This document shows positions 49,467-57,378 of a stretch of DNA of 64,000 nucleotides, in pieces. Position 1 is the first letter of the stretch; every line of letters starts with the position of its first letter. The DNA is taken from assembly GCA_965208395.1 (NCBI GenBank), contig CBDBON010000003.1, forward strand, positions 558,001 to 622,000, written 5' to 3'. The notes below the pieces were generated by a model. That model did not search any database. It was not told where the DNA came from and saw only the letters and a program-made list of their open reading frames with translations. The stretch is from CBDBON01 sp965208395. Lineage in GTDB: Bacteria; Chloroflexota; Dehalococcoidia; Lucifugimonadales; CBDBON01. The position numbers were made by a program, and so were the translations under genes.

Positions 49467-50738
49467 CTATCCGCCCAGCGCGGAGTCCACCTTGTTCAGC
49501 GCCCGGGCCATCAGCCGCGCGTGTTCGACGGTCATGTTCATGTTGAAGTCGAAGCGTAAGCATCGACCCAGGATGTCGAGCGTCTGAGGGCACATATCCT
49601 TTGAGTACTCGACGTTCCCTTTGTAGTTAGGGTCACCCCACGGATAGCCGGAGGGGTGATGAGAGCGCTTCTCCAGAATCGAGTCCCAGTAGGCATAGAT
49701 GTGCCTGTCCGGGAAGCCGTCGTTGTACAGAGTGGCGGCGTCGATGCCCTCCGCTTTCAGCGCATGAGCGTACCCCAGAGCCAGCTCCTTGTCACGTACG
49801 ATGACCGAGGCGGACACCCCCGTGTCCCCGCTCGGGTCGTCCATGTGCTGTATACGGTACCCCTTCGCCTCGTCCAGCCCGTCCAGGAAGGCGCGTTTGA
49901 GTGACCTCTGATGCTCCAGGATGTCTTCGAGCTTCGACAACTGCACGCGGCCGACCACGGCCAGCACCTCGCTTGGCCGGTACGTCTGACGCGGGAACGG
50001 CTCGTTGCGCCACTCCATATCCTCTCCAGCCATCCACATCGGCAGACCGGGGTCTGACGCGAAGCAAGCACGCTCGTACACGTCGCGATCGTTCGTATAT
50101 ACCATCCCACCCTCGCCAGACGAGATAGTCTTGAAGTAGTTGAGGCTCCATGCGCCCGCGTCGCCGTATGTGCCGACTCTCCGGCCCTTGTACGATCCGC
50201 CGACGCACTGGCAGCAGTCCTCGACCACCTTCAGCCCATGGGCGCTAGCTATGGCCAGGATATCGTCCAGCCGGACCGGGACGCCCCGCATGTGCACCGG
50301 AACCACAGCCCGCGTATGAGGGGTGATCTTCCGCTCGAAGTCCTGGGGATCGAGTCCAAGCGACTCGTCTATCTCTGCGATGACCGGCACCGCCCCCGTG
50401 GCCATCACAGCCGCCGCGGTCGAGATGTAGGTGTACCCGGGGACGATCACCTCGTCACCGGGGCCGACGCCTACCCCCGTCAGCGCGGCGATAAGTGCGC
50501 TGGTCCCCGAGTTGACCATCAGCGCATACTCCACGCCCAGGAGCTCCGCCGCCTCGGCCTCGAACTTGGCGGCCTCGCTCGTGGCCTTCGGATAGCGGAA
50601 CAACTGGCCTCTCCGGAGCACTTCGGCGACGGCCTCGATCTCCTCCTCGTCGATCACGCTCGGACCGGACACTCCGGTCGGCAGCGGGGAGGCTGCTACC
50701 GGGGCTCCACCGTCGATTGCAAGCCGGCTCTCGTCCAT
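49467..50738 (-). CDS. DegT/DnrJ/EryC1-family PLP aminotransferase
   Basis: 423 residues from the ATG at 50738, which has GGGAGG seven to eight bases upstream; a GTG at 50756 is the alternative. NSGTSALIAALTGVGVGPGDEVIVPGYTYISTAAAV is the PLP phosphate loop, VVEDCCQCVGGSYKGRRVGTYGDAGAWSLNYFKTISSGEGG the cofactor site with Lys203. Members aminate keto-sugars or act on related carbonyls; no sugar-biosynthesis neighbours are visible. It lies at the end of the OadG-OadB-biotin carrier set with an 18-base gap. Confidence 0.85.
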   Translation of the reverse strand: MDESRLAIDGGAPVAASPLPTGVSGPSVIDEEEIEAVAEVLRRGQLFRYPKATSEAAKFEAEAAELLGVEYALMVNSGTSALIAALTGVGVGPGDEVIVPGYTYISTAAAVMATGAVPVIAEIDESLGLDPQDFERKITPHTRAVVPVHMRGVPVRLDDILAIASAHGLKVVEDCCQCVGGSYKGRRVGTYGDAGAWSLNYFKTISSGEGGMVYTNDRDVYERACFASDPGLPMWMAGEDMEWRNEPFPRQTYRPSEVLAVVGRVQLSKLEDILEHQRSLKRAFLDGLDEAKGYRIQHMDDPSGDTGVSASVIVRDKELALGYAHALKAEGIDAATLYNDGFPDRHIYAYWDSILEKRSHHPSGYPWGDPNYKGNVEYSKDMCPQTLDILGRCLRFDFNMNMTVEHARLMARALNKVDSALGG

Positions 50739-50755
50739 CTGCGCACCTCCCGACA

Positions 50756-51265
50756 CTACTGCAGGTCGACTATGGCATCTCCATCGAGCACCTGCTCGCC
50801 TGCGCGAACATGCACCTTCTTTACTATACCTGTCCAGTCAGCCCTCAGCACCTGCTGCATCTTCATAGCTTCCAGCACGCACACCTCGTCGCCGGTCACC
50901 ACCTGGTCCCCCTCCGACACCGCGACCGAGACGATCACCCCTGGCATCGGAGATCTGAACGCTTTGATAGCCGAAGGCGCCCGCGCCGGGGCCGGCGCGG
51001 ACTCTTCCTGTTTCGGCTGCGGCGTCGGCCGCGTTACGGGAGCCGGCTGTGGAGAAGGCGAAGCAGTTGGAGGCGGGAAAGCCGTCTGTCGAGGAGGGGC
51101 CGGGCTCGGATCGACCCCGGATGTCCCAGGCGACATTCCGATGAGCTGAGCGTCGACCTCCACCTCGACTCCGTCGACGACGACCGAGATGGGGTTGCCG
51201 TCCAGGTCGCCGACCTCGACCTCGTGCCACCGCTCGCCTATCCTGACCCGGACCTTCTGCAACAT
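50756..51265 (-). CDS. Biotin carboxyl carrier protein of a decarboxylase/carboxylase complex
   Basis: 169 residues. An N-terminal strand pair (LQKVRVRIGERWHEVEVGDL), a Pro/Ala/Ser-rich linker (about 45-95), and a C-terminal biotinyl domain with SPMPGVIVSVAVSEGDQV and VLEAMKMQQV, biotin on Lys135. This is the layout of MmdC and similar carriers. It follows the OadB gene by nine bases, so it probably delivers carboxyl groups to the Na+ pump. Lipoyl carriers have ETDKA rather than EAMKM. Confidence 0.9.
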   Translation of the reverse strand: MLQKVRVRIGERWHEVEVGDLDGNPISVVVDGVEVEVDAQLIGMSPGTSGVDPSPAPPRQTAFPPPTASPSPQPAPVTRPTPQPKQEESAPAPARAPSAIKAFRSPMPGVIVSVAVSEGDQVVTGDEVCVLEAMKMQQVLRADWTGIVKKVHVRAGEQVLDGDAIVDLQ

Positions 51266-51274
51266 CGAGCCCCG

Positions 51275-52420
51275 CTAGATCAGGGAGATGAACAGCCCCG
51301 CCACCACCGCGGAGCCTATCACCCCCGCAACGTTCGGGCCCATCGCGTGGGGCAACAGGAAGTTGCCCGGATTCGCTTCCTGGCCCATGTGATGTGAGAT
51401 TCTAGCCGCCATCGGCACCGCGGATACTCCGGCCGACCCGATGAGAGGGTTGATCTTATCCTTCATGAACAGATTCATCAGCTTGGCGAAGAGCAGTCCG
51501 CCTGCGGTGCCACAGGCGAACGCGGCCAGACCAAGGCCCAGTATCACCGCAGTGTCCGGGTCGAATACACGGTCGGCTGAAAGCTGCGTCCCCACTGTGA
51601 TCATCAAGAATATGGTCGCGACATTCAAGAGTTCGTTGGAAGCGGCGGTCGTCAGCCGCGGCACCACACCGCTCTCCCTGAAGAGGTTCCCGATCATGAA
51701 CATCGAGATCAGGGGAGCCGATCTAGGCACGATCAGGATTATCAACACCATCGCGATCGACGGAAAAAGCAGCTTCTCCAGGCGCGACACCTCGCGCGGG
51801 GGCTTCATCACTATCTCCCGTTCCCTCTTCGTAGTGAGGAGACGCATGAGCGGCATCTGAATGAAGGCAATGCACGCCATGTAGGAGTAGGCGATGACAG
51901 CCGTTATACCGAGCAGCTCCGGGGCCAGCCGGGCGGAGAGGAAGATCGTCGTCGGCCCGTCCGCGCCGCCGATGATTCCGATGGCGGCGGCCTCCGGGAG
52001 GGAGAACAGCCCGGTGGCCAAGGCTCCCCAGAAAGCGAGGAATATCCCAAGCTGTGCCGCCGCTCCCAGGATCAACGTCCTGGGATTCGAGATGACCGGT
52101 CCGAAGTCGGTCATCGCTCCAAGACCCAAGAATATGATCGGAGGCAGTAGATTCCAGAACGACAGGCCATAGTGGAAGATGATCCCGAATATGCCCGACT
52201 TCTGGAACTCAGATGAGTCGGGCACGAAGTCCAAGAGGCCGGTGGACGGACCTAGGTTGGCGATTATGATGCCGAGGCCGATCGGCAACAGCTCGTAGGG
52301 CTCCATCTCCCTGCTGATCGCCAAGAATATGAAGATGAAGGCGACGGCGAGCATGACGCCGTTGCGCCAGTCCAACGTGTTGAAACCGGTCGAGCGTAGG
52401 AAGTCTAGAAACTCTGTCAA
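51275..52420 (-). CDS. oadB: Na+-translocating decarboxylase beta subunit
   Basis: 381 residues with about nine to ten membrane segments. GLSFWNLLPPIIFLGLGAMTDFGPVISNPR, LGAAAQLGIFLAFWGAL, IGIIGGADGPTTIFLSARLAP (the conserved Asp of the Na+/carboxybiotin site in GGADGPT) and the C-terminal GPNVAGVIGSAVVAG are unmistakable OadB/MmdB/GcdB. It couples decarboxylation of carboxybiotin to Na+ export. It is flanked by OadG-like and biotin carrier genes, but a classical carboxyltransferase alpha subunit is missing here. Confidence 0.95.
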   Translation of the reverse strand: MTEFLDFLRSTGFNTLDWRNGVMLAVAFIFIFLAISREMEPYELLPIGLGIIIANLGPSTGLLDFVPDSSEFQKSGIFGIIFHYGLSFWNLLPPIIFLGLGAMTDFGPVISNPRTLILGAAAQLGIFLAFWGALATGLFSLPEAAAIGIIGGADGPTTIFLSARLAPELLGITAVIAYSYMACIAFIQMPLMRLLTTKREREIVMKPPREVSRLEKLLFPSIAMVLIILIVPRSAPLISMFMIGNLFRESGVVPRLTTAASNELLNVATIFLMITVGTQLSADRVFDPDTAVILGLGLAAFACGTAGGLLFAKLMNLFMKDKINPLIGSAGVSAVPMAARISHHMGQEANPGNFLLPHAMGPNVAGVIGSAVVAGLFISLI

Positions 52421-52469
52421 GACCAGTCTCGCCGCACGGTGAAGTCGGAAGGAGCGCGGAGAGATCCCA

Positions 52470-52730
52470 CTAGTCGCGGCCGTTCACGGTCGCTCCGGAG
52501 CTCGTCCGTGTTGCCATTATGGCCGTGACCGCGGCCACCGCAGCCCGCGCCCTGTCCCGTGACTCGGTCTCCGCGCGGGCGGCCCTGCGCGCCACCCCTT
52601 CGAGTATCACGCCCGAGAACAGCCGCACCACGACCACGACCACCATCAGCAGCAGCAGCAGCCCGAAGGCGGTGCCGATCCCGATAACGGTCAGTATGCC
52701 CGCCTCTTCTAAGATGACCTGATCGATCAT
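52470..52730 (-). CDS. OadG-like gamma subunit of a Na+-pumping decarboxylase
   Basis: 86 residues from the ATG at 52730 (GAGGTGAAG in front). One N-terminal membrane helix (ILTVIGIGTAFGLLLLLMVVVVVVRLFSGV split around 15-42) is followed by a basic/Ala-rich cytosolic tail (RAAVAAVTAIMATRTSS), the OadG/MmdD plan that anchors the complex. It is first in the minus-strand set and lies 49 bases upstream of OadB. Confidence 0.75.
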   Translation of the reverse strand: MIDQVILEEAGILTVIGIGTAFGLLLLLMVVVVVVRLFSGVILEGVARRAARAETESRDRARAAVAAVTAIMATRTSSGATVNGRD

Positions 52731-52862
52731 CTTCACCTCGCAAACATCATTTCAGAGCGCTGGTGATTTTACATCAACCTTGCTGCCAACTACCAGCCGC
52801 ACCGAGTGGCGAGTTCATTGGGCCACCGGTGGCTTCGCCCAACATACTCGGCCACCGCGTCA

Positions 52863-52892
52863 TTGGCCGGAGTGCGGCGGAGCCCTTATAAT
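52863..52892 (+). promoter_or_regulatory. Promoter of the pxpABC-like set
   Basis: TTGGCC (52863-52868) and a perfect TATAAT (52887-52892) are 18 bases apart, about 36 bases before the ATG at 52928. Confidence 0.55.
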
Positions 52893-52927
52893 TGTCCCAG
52901 CACCGACGCGACAGGAGGCCGACCGCG

Positions 52928-53692
52928 ATGGGTGAACGAATAGACTTCAATTGCGACATGGGAGAGAGCTTCGGCATGTACAAGATGGGCTTCGACGAAG
53001 AGGTTATCAAGTACATCACTTCGGCCAACATCGCATGCGGCTTCCACGCCGGGGATCCGATGTGGATGCGCAAAACCGTTGCGCTCGCGGAGGAGCAGGG
53101 CGTAGCTGTCGGCGCTCACCCCAGCTATCCGGACCTGAACGGCTTCGGCCGCAGGAACATGGTCATGGATCCGGACGAGGCCAAGAACGACGTCATCTAC
53201 CAGATAGGCGCGCTGTCCGCCTTCACCCGCGCCAAGAGGCTGCAGCACGTGAAGCCTCACGGCGCTATGTACAATCAGGCCGTAAACGACAGGTCCCTCG
53301 CCGCCGCCGTCTGCGGGGCCGTGCTCGAGGTGGATCCGCAGATGGTCCTCGTCGCTCTGGCCGGGTCGCCGTGGATAGGGGTCGCCGAGGAGATGGGGGT
53401 GAGAGTCGCGAGGGAGATATTCGCTGATCGCGCGCTCAGCGCGGACGGCACCCTTGTATCCAGGTCGAGACCCGGCTCTGTGATTCACGACATATCGGAG
53501 GTCGTCGAGCGGAGTCTGCGCATGGTCACAGAAGGCAGGGCCACGGCGATCACCGGGGAGGAGCTCGACGTCGAGGCCGACAGTCTCTGCCTCCACGGAG
53601 ATACCCCAGGCGCCGTGGAGATGGCCAAGGCTGTTAGCGACGGCCTCAAGTCATCTGGAGTGGAGATCGTCCCAGTTGGACAGCTTGTCTAG
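52928..53692 (+). CDS. pxpA: 5-oxoprolinase subunit A (LamB/YcsF family)
   Basis: 254 residues from the ATG at 52928, with AGGAGG upstream. IDFNCDMGESFGMYKMG, TSANIACGFHAGDPMWMRKTV, GVAVGAHPSYPDLNGFGRR and VKPHGAMYNQA are the full YcsF signature. PxpA works with PxpB and PxpC to open 5-oxoproline to glutamate with ATP. The three genes are in the usual order. In this genome the set is back to back with a biotin carrier and Na+ pump. Confidence 0.92.
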   Translation: MGERIDFNCDMGESFGMYKMGFDEEVIKYITSANIACGFHAGDPMWMRKTVALAEEQGVAVGAHPSYPDLNGFGRRNMVMDPDEAKNDVIYQIGALSAFTRAKRLQHVKPHGAMYNQAVNDRSLAAAVCGAVLEVDPQMVLVALAGSPWIGVAEEMGVRVAREIFADRALSADGTLVSRSRPGSVIHDISEVVERSLRMVTEGRATAITGEELDVEADSLCLHGDTPGAVEMAKAVSDGLKSSGVEIVPVGQLV

Positions 53693-53739
53693 GGGACGGA
53701 TCCTACATTCTGGCCGAATGGTGCACGCTGCTACTGCAT

Positions 53740-54471
53740 ATGTACGATAGACCTCGGTTCCTCTACGCCGGAGATCGGGCCCTCGTCGTCGAATTGGGCG
53801 ATGGGATCGACCCGCACCTGAACCGTCGGCTACATAGCCTTCGCGACGCGATATACAAGGCCGAACTTCAGGGCGTATCCGACATTATTGCAACCTATCG
53901 ATCTCTGCTCGTCTACTACGACCCCATCTCCATCGACGTCGAAAGGCTCAAGGAAGACTTGGCGCGGATCGAGAGCAGGGTCGACGCCTCCGGGCTTAAC
54001 CGATCGAGAATCATCCACCTGCCGACGTTCTACGGCGGCGAATACGGGCCTGATCTCGACTCCGTGGCGGAGCACACGGGCCTACCGACCGAGCAGGTCG
54101 TCGAAACTCACTCGGCGGCCGACTACCTGATATACATGATGGGGTTCAGTCCGGGATTTCCCTACTTGGGCGGGCTTGATGAGCGGCTGCATACACCAAG
54201 GCTCTCCACGCCGCGGACCGAGATCCCCGCCGGCTCGGTCGGGATCGCGGACAGCCAGACCGGTGTCTATCCCGTTGCGAGCCCCGGTGGATGGAGGCTA
54301 ATAGGGCGGACCCCTCTAAGGCTGTTCGACCCGGCAGCCACCCCCCCCAGTCTGCTCGTCGCGGGCGACTACGTCCGCTTCACGCCGCTGGCCTCGGAAG
54401 AGGAGTACTTGGAGATCGAAGCCGCCGTAATCAGGGGAGCATACGTCCCCGTGATCGAGGAGACCGGATGA
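53740..54471 (+). CDS. pxpB: 5-oxoprolinase subunit B (KipI/allophanate hydrolase subunit 1 family)
   Basis: 243 residues. YAGDRALVVELGDGIDP, VSDIIATYRSLLVYYDP, HLPTFYGGEYGPDLDSVAEHTG, GFSPGFPYLGGLDERLHTPR and SVGIADSQTGVYPVASPGGWRLIGRTP are the KipI/AHS1 hallmarks; the same fold forms half of the carboxyltransferase domain of urea carboxylase. The stop overlaps the pxpC start (ATGA), so the subunits are made together. Confidence 0.92.
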   Translation: MYDRPRFLYAGDRALVVELGDGIDPHLNRRLHSLRDAIYKAELQGVSDIIATYRSLLVYYDPISIDVERLKEDLARIESRVDASGLNRSRIIHLPTFYGGEYGPDLDSVAEHTGLPTEQVVETHSAADYLIYMMGFSPGFPYLGGLDERLHTPRLSTPRTEIPAGSVGIADSQTGVYPVASPGGWRLIGRTPLRLFDPAATPPSLLVAGDYVRFTPLASEEEYLEIEAAVIRGAYVPVIEETG

Positions 54472-55604
54472 GCGGGACTGAGCTCCACATACGAGAGCCA
54501 GGACTGCAGAGCACGGTGCAGGACACCGGGCGTAACGGCTGCCAGATATACGGTGTTCCTGTATCGGGTGCGATGGACGCCTTCGCCCTCCGCGTAGCCA
54601 ACCTGTTGGTCGGCAACGACGACGACCACGCCGCTCTCGAGATCACCGCCCTCGGCCCCAAGCTCTCTTTCGACTCGCCTACCTGGATATCGGTAACCGG
54701 CGCGGACCTCTCCCCTACCATCGACGGCGCTCCGCTCCCGATGTGGGAGAGCGTGAGGGTGGAAGATGGGAGCGTGCTCGCATTCGGACCACCAAGGGAC
54801 GGCATGAGGGCCTACCTCGCCGTCGCCGGCGGGATAGACGTCCCCATGGTAATGGGCAGCAGGTCCACCTACCTCAAGGGGGGCTTTGGCGGCTACGAAG
54901 GACGGGCGCTTCGGATAGGGGATGTCGTCCGCTGTCTCGACCCTGGAGATCGGGAGGTCGTCAAGCGGCGTCTGCCTCCTGGAGTCCCCGTCCCGATCTA
55001 CAGCCACAACCATGAACTCAGGGTCATCATGGGCCCGCAGGACTCCGCATTTACAGCCGACGCCGTATCCACCTTCCTGTCGTCCACCTACACGATCTCA
55101 ATGGACTCCGATCGGATGGGCTACAGGATGGAGGGCCCGCCGTTGGAGCACGTAGCAGGCGCCGACATCGTGTCGGACGGCACGACTCTCGGAGCGATCC
55201 AGGTCCCTGGAGATCGGACTCCCATCGTCTTGGTCGCCGACCGCGGCGTCACCGGAGGATACGCAAAGATCGCCACGGTCATTACTGCGGACATCGGCAA
55301 GCTGGGCCAGGCGATGCCCGGCGACACCGTCGCCTTCCGCAAAGTGACCATCGAGGAGGCGCACGCCGCCTACCGTGAACAGGAGGAGTGGCTGGAGACC
55401 ATCGCCGGACCCGAATCGGAGGTGCTCGTCGGCGTCACCATCACGGTCGATGGTCAGATGGTGCAGGTAGTGGACGACGACGAGGCTCTTCTACTCGACA
55501 TCCCGCTCCGCGATCCCGGCGGTGGAGACGCGCATCGCGTCCGCGCCACCGTCTCCGGCCAAGTGTACGAGTTTGACGTAGAGATACAGCGGTCTGGCGA
55601 TTAG
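54468..55604 (+). CDS. pxpC: 5-oxoprolinase subunit C / biotin-dependent carboxyltransferase-like (KipA/AHS2) with C-terminal extension
   Basis: 378 residues. LHIREPGLQSTVQDTGRNGCQIYGVPVSGAMD, ALEITALGPKLSFDSP, DSDRMGYRMEGP and SDGTTLGAIQVPGDRTPIVLVADRGVTGGYAKIATV are AHS2/KipA signatures. The family core ends near 305; about 65 further residues include HRVRATVSGQVYEFDVEI, which resembles the strand pair that precedes biotin domains in carrier proteins such as the one at 50.8 kb. The start is the ATGA overlapping pxpB. Confidence 0.88.
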   Translation: MSGTELHIREPGLQSTVQDTGRNGCQIYGVPVSGAMDAFALRVANLLVGNDDDHAALEITALGPKLSFDSPTWISVTGADLSPTIDGAPLPMWESVRVEDGSVLAFGPPRDGMRAYLAVAGGIDVPMVMGSRSTYLKGGFGGYEGRALRIGDVVRCLDPGDREVVKRRLPPGVPVPIYSHNHELRVIMGPQDSAFTADAVSTFLSSTYTISMDSDRMGYRMEGPPLEHVAGADIVSDGTTLGAIQVPGDRTPIVLVADRGVTGGYAKIATVITADIGKLGQAMPGDTVAFRKVTIEEAHAAYREQEEWLETIAGPESEVLVGVTITVDGQMVQVVDDDEALLLDIPLRDPGGGDAHRVRATVSGQVYEFDVEIQRSGD

Positions 55605-56648
55605 ATGCTCACGCCGAACCGGATCGCTGTCATGGGTGCAGGAGCTGTGGGCAGCTACATCGGCGCCTTCCTCTCCAGAGACGGCCACGACGTAACGCTG
55701 ATCGACATGTGGGGAGCCCACGTGGACGCGATGTGCGCCAACGGGATCAGAGCCTCCGGTACGCAGGGAGACTTCACCGTGCCGGTCAAAGCGATGCACA
55801 TAGCCGCCTGCAACGAGATCGTCGACCCGTTCGACACCGTGTTCCTCACCGTCAAGTCGTACGACACCGAGTGGGCCACCCACTTCATCAAGCGCTTCCT
55901 ATCGCCCACAGGAGTGGTGGTGAGTGCTCAGAACTGCATGAACGACCAGCTCATCGCCTCTATCGTAGGCTATCAACGAGAGATCGGCTGCGTAATGTCC
56001 GGAATCACCGTGGCATTATGGGAGCCCGCCCACGTCAACAGAGGGGGGGAGCCCGGACGAAGTCGCGGACATGACGTCTTCCGGGTCGGTGAGCTTCATG
56101 GCCGCACCACGAATCGCGTCCAGGCCATAGCTGACATGCTCGGCACGATCGACGGTTCCAGAGTGACCGCCAACATCTGGGGGGAGCGCTGGTCTAAGCT
56201 GACATCCAACGCCTCGTCTAACCCCGTAACGGCTATGACCGGCCTCGGGTCGAGCGGGGCTGCCTCTCACCCCGGTGCTCGCTGGATACAGGTACACATC
56301 GCCAAGGAGGCTGTCCAGGTGGGACAGGCCCTCGGTTACGATATCGAGCCCATCATGGGCATGCCTGCGGCGAAGTGGGTCGACGCTGACCAGGGCGACG
56401 TCTTCGAGGAGTTGGACGCCTTCTTCGAGGCGAGGGCCGGAGGACGTGACTGGAAATCCTCGATGGCTCAGGACGTCGCGAAGGGACGCCGCTCCGAGGT
56501 CGACGCGATGAATGGTCTGATCGTCGAGCAGGGTCTGGCAGCCGGCGTGCCGACACCGGTCAACTCCGCCATCGTCGACGTGATGAGACGCATCGACGCC
56601 GGCAGCCTCCCGCCCAGCGCATCCAACCTCGACCTAGTCCACGCGTGA
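55605..56648 (+). CDS. Ketopantoate reductase-family (ApbA/PanE) dehydrogenase
   Basis: 347 residues. RIAVMGAGAVGSYIGAFLSRDG is the NADPH-binding loop; VFLTVKSYDTEWA holds the conserved Lys-type nucleotide segment; the C-terminal helical domain has KLTSNASSNPVTAMTG (with the expected K..x.N pair) and KSSMAQDVAKGRRSEVDAMNG. It starts at the base after the pxpC stop, so it is probably in the same operon. Reduction of 2-dehydropantoate is one option; many members act on other 2-keto acids. Confidence 0.85.
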   Translation: MLTPNRIAVMGAGAVGSYIGAFLSRDGHDVTLIDMWGAHVDAMCANGIRASGTQGDFTVPVKAMHIAACNEIVDPFDTVFLTVKSYDTEWATHFIKRFLSPTGVVVSAQNCMNDQLIASIVGYQREIGCVMSGITVALWEPAHVNRGGEPGRSRGHDVFRVGELHGRTTNRVQAIADMLGTIDGSRVTANIWGERWSKLTSNASSNPVTAMTGLGSSGAASHPGARWIQVHIAKEAVQVGQALGYDIEPIMGMPAAKWVDADQGDVFEELDAFFEARAGGRDWKSSMAQDVAKGRRSEVDAMNGLIVEQGLAAGVPTPVNSAIVDVMRRIDAGSLPPSASNLDLVHA

Positions 56649-56715
56649 GCTACCTCTTCCACCACTCCGAGAAGAGGCGAGGCGGGTATCCCTCTTTCCA
56701 CGCGAAGGTCCTCGC

Positions 56716-57318
56716 ATGACCGACATCCTCTCGGAGCTCACCAGTTGGGTAGAGGGATTCGCCGAAAGCGACTGGTCGTTCCTCGCCCTCTCCCTGCTCT
56801 CCTTCTCCGAGGCGATCTTTTTCCCCGTGCCGCCCGACCCGCTTCTGATCGGCATATCTGTCATCAGGCCGGAGGCGGCGCTGTGGCTGGCCGCCATAGC
56901 CACGATCTCATCCGTGGGCGGCGCTCTGGTAGGACACTGGCTTGGGGGGAAGCTGGGCGCGCCGCTGCTCCACAAGTTCGTTTCAACCCATCACGTGGAG
57001 TCTGCCGAGCGCATGTTCGTCAAGTACGGCTCATGGGCGGTCGCACTGGCCGCCTTCACGCCCATACCCTACAAGGTGTTCGCCGTCACCGCCGGCGCTC
57101 TTAGGCACAACCTCCGAAGCTTCATCCTGGCCTCCCTCATCGGCAGGGGGGCGCGTTTCTTTCTCCTGGGCAGTCTCCTGTTCGTCTATGGAGAGTCGAT
57201 CGAGCAATTCATCGGCGACCACTTCCAGACTCTAACGCTTGCCATCGCGGCGGCGGTAATCGCCGGGGGCGCAGCCGTCCTCATCGTCGTGAAGCTTAGA
57301 GAGCGCTCCTCTGGTTGA
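56716..57318 (+). CDS. DedA/YqaA-family membrane protein
   Basis: 200 residues. FSEAIFFPVPPDPLLIGISVI, ATISSVGGALVGHWLGGKLGAPLL, ERMFVKYGSWAVALAAFTPIPYKVFAVTAGA and FILASLIGRGARFFLLG are the re-entrant loop motifs (E..FP.P, G...G and the R-rich end) of DedA/VTT proteins, some of which flip lipids at the membrane. Four to five hydrophobic segments. It stands 67 bases after the previous gene. Confidence 0.88.
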   Translation: MTDILSELTSWVEGFAESDWSFLALSLLSFSEAIFFPVPPDPLLIGISVIRPEAALWLAAIATISSVGGALVGHWLGGKLGAPLLHKFVSTHHVESAERMFVKYGSWAVALAAFTPIPYKVFAVTAGALRHNLRSFILASLIGRGARFFLLGSLLFVYGESIEQFIGDHFQTLTLAIAAAVIAGGAAVLIVVKLRERSSG

Positions 57319-57343
57319 CCGCCTTATGAGCGGTTCCTATAAT
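57315..57343 (+). promoter_or_regulatory. Promoter of the MetE-like gene
   Basis: TTGACC (57315-57320) and a perfect TATAAT (57338-57343) are 17 bases apart. The promoter overlaps the end of the DedA gene and lies 35 bases before the ATG at 57379. Confidence 0.65.
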
Positions 57344-57378
57344 TGCACCGCTCTCAATCCTCCAAGGAACGGTTTGAC

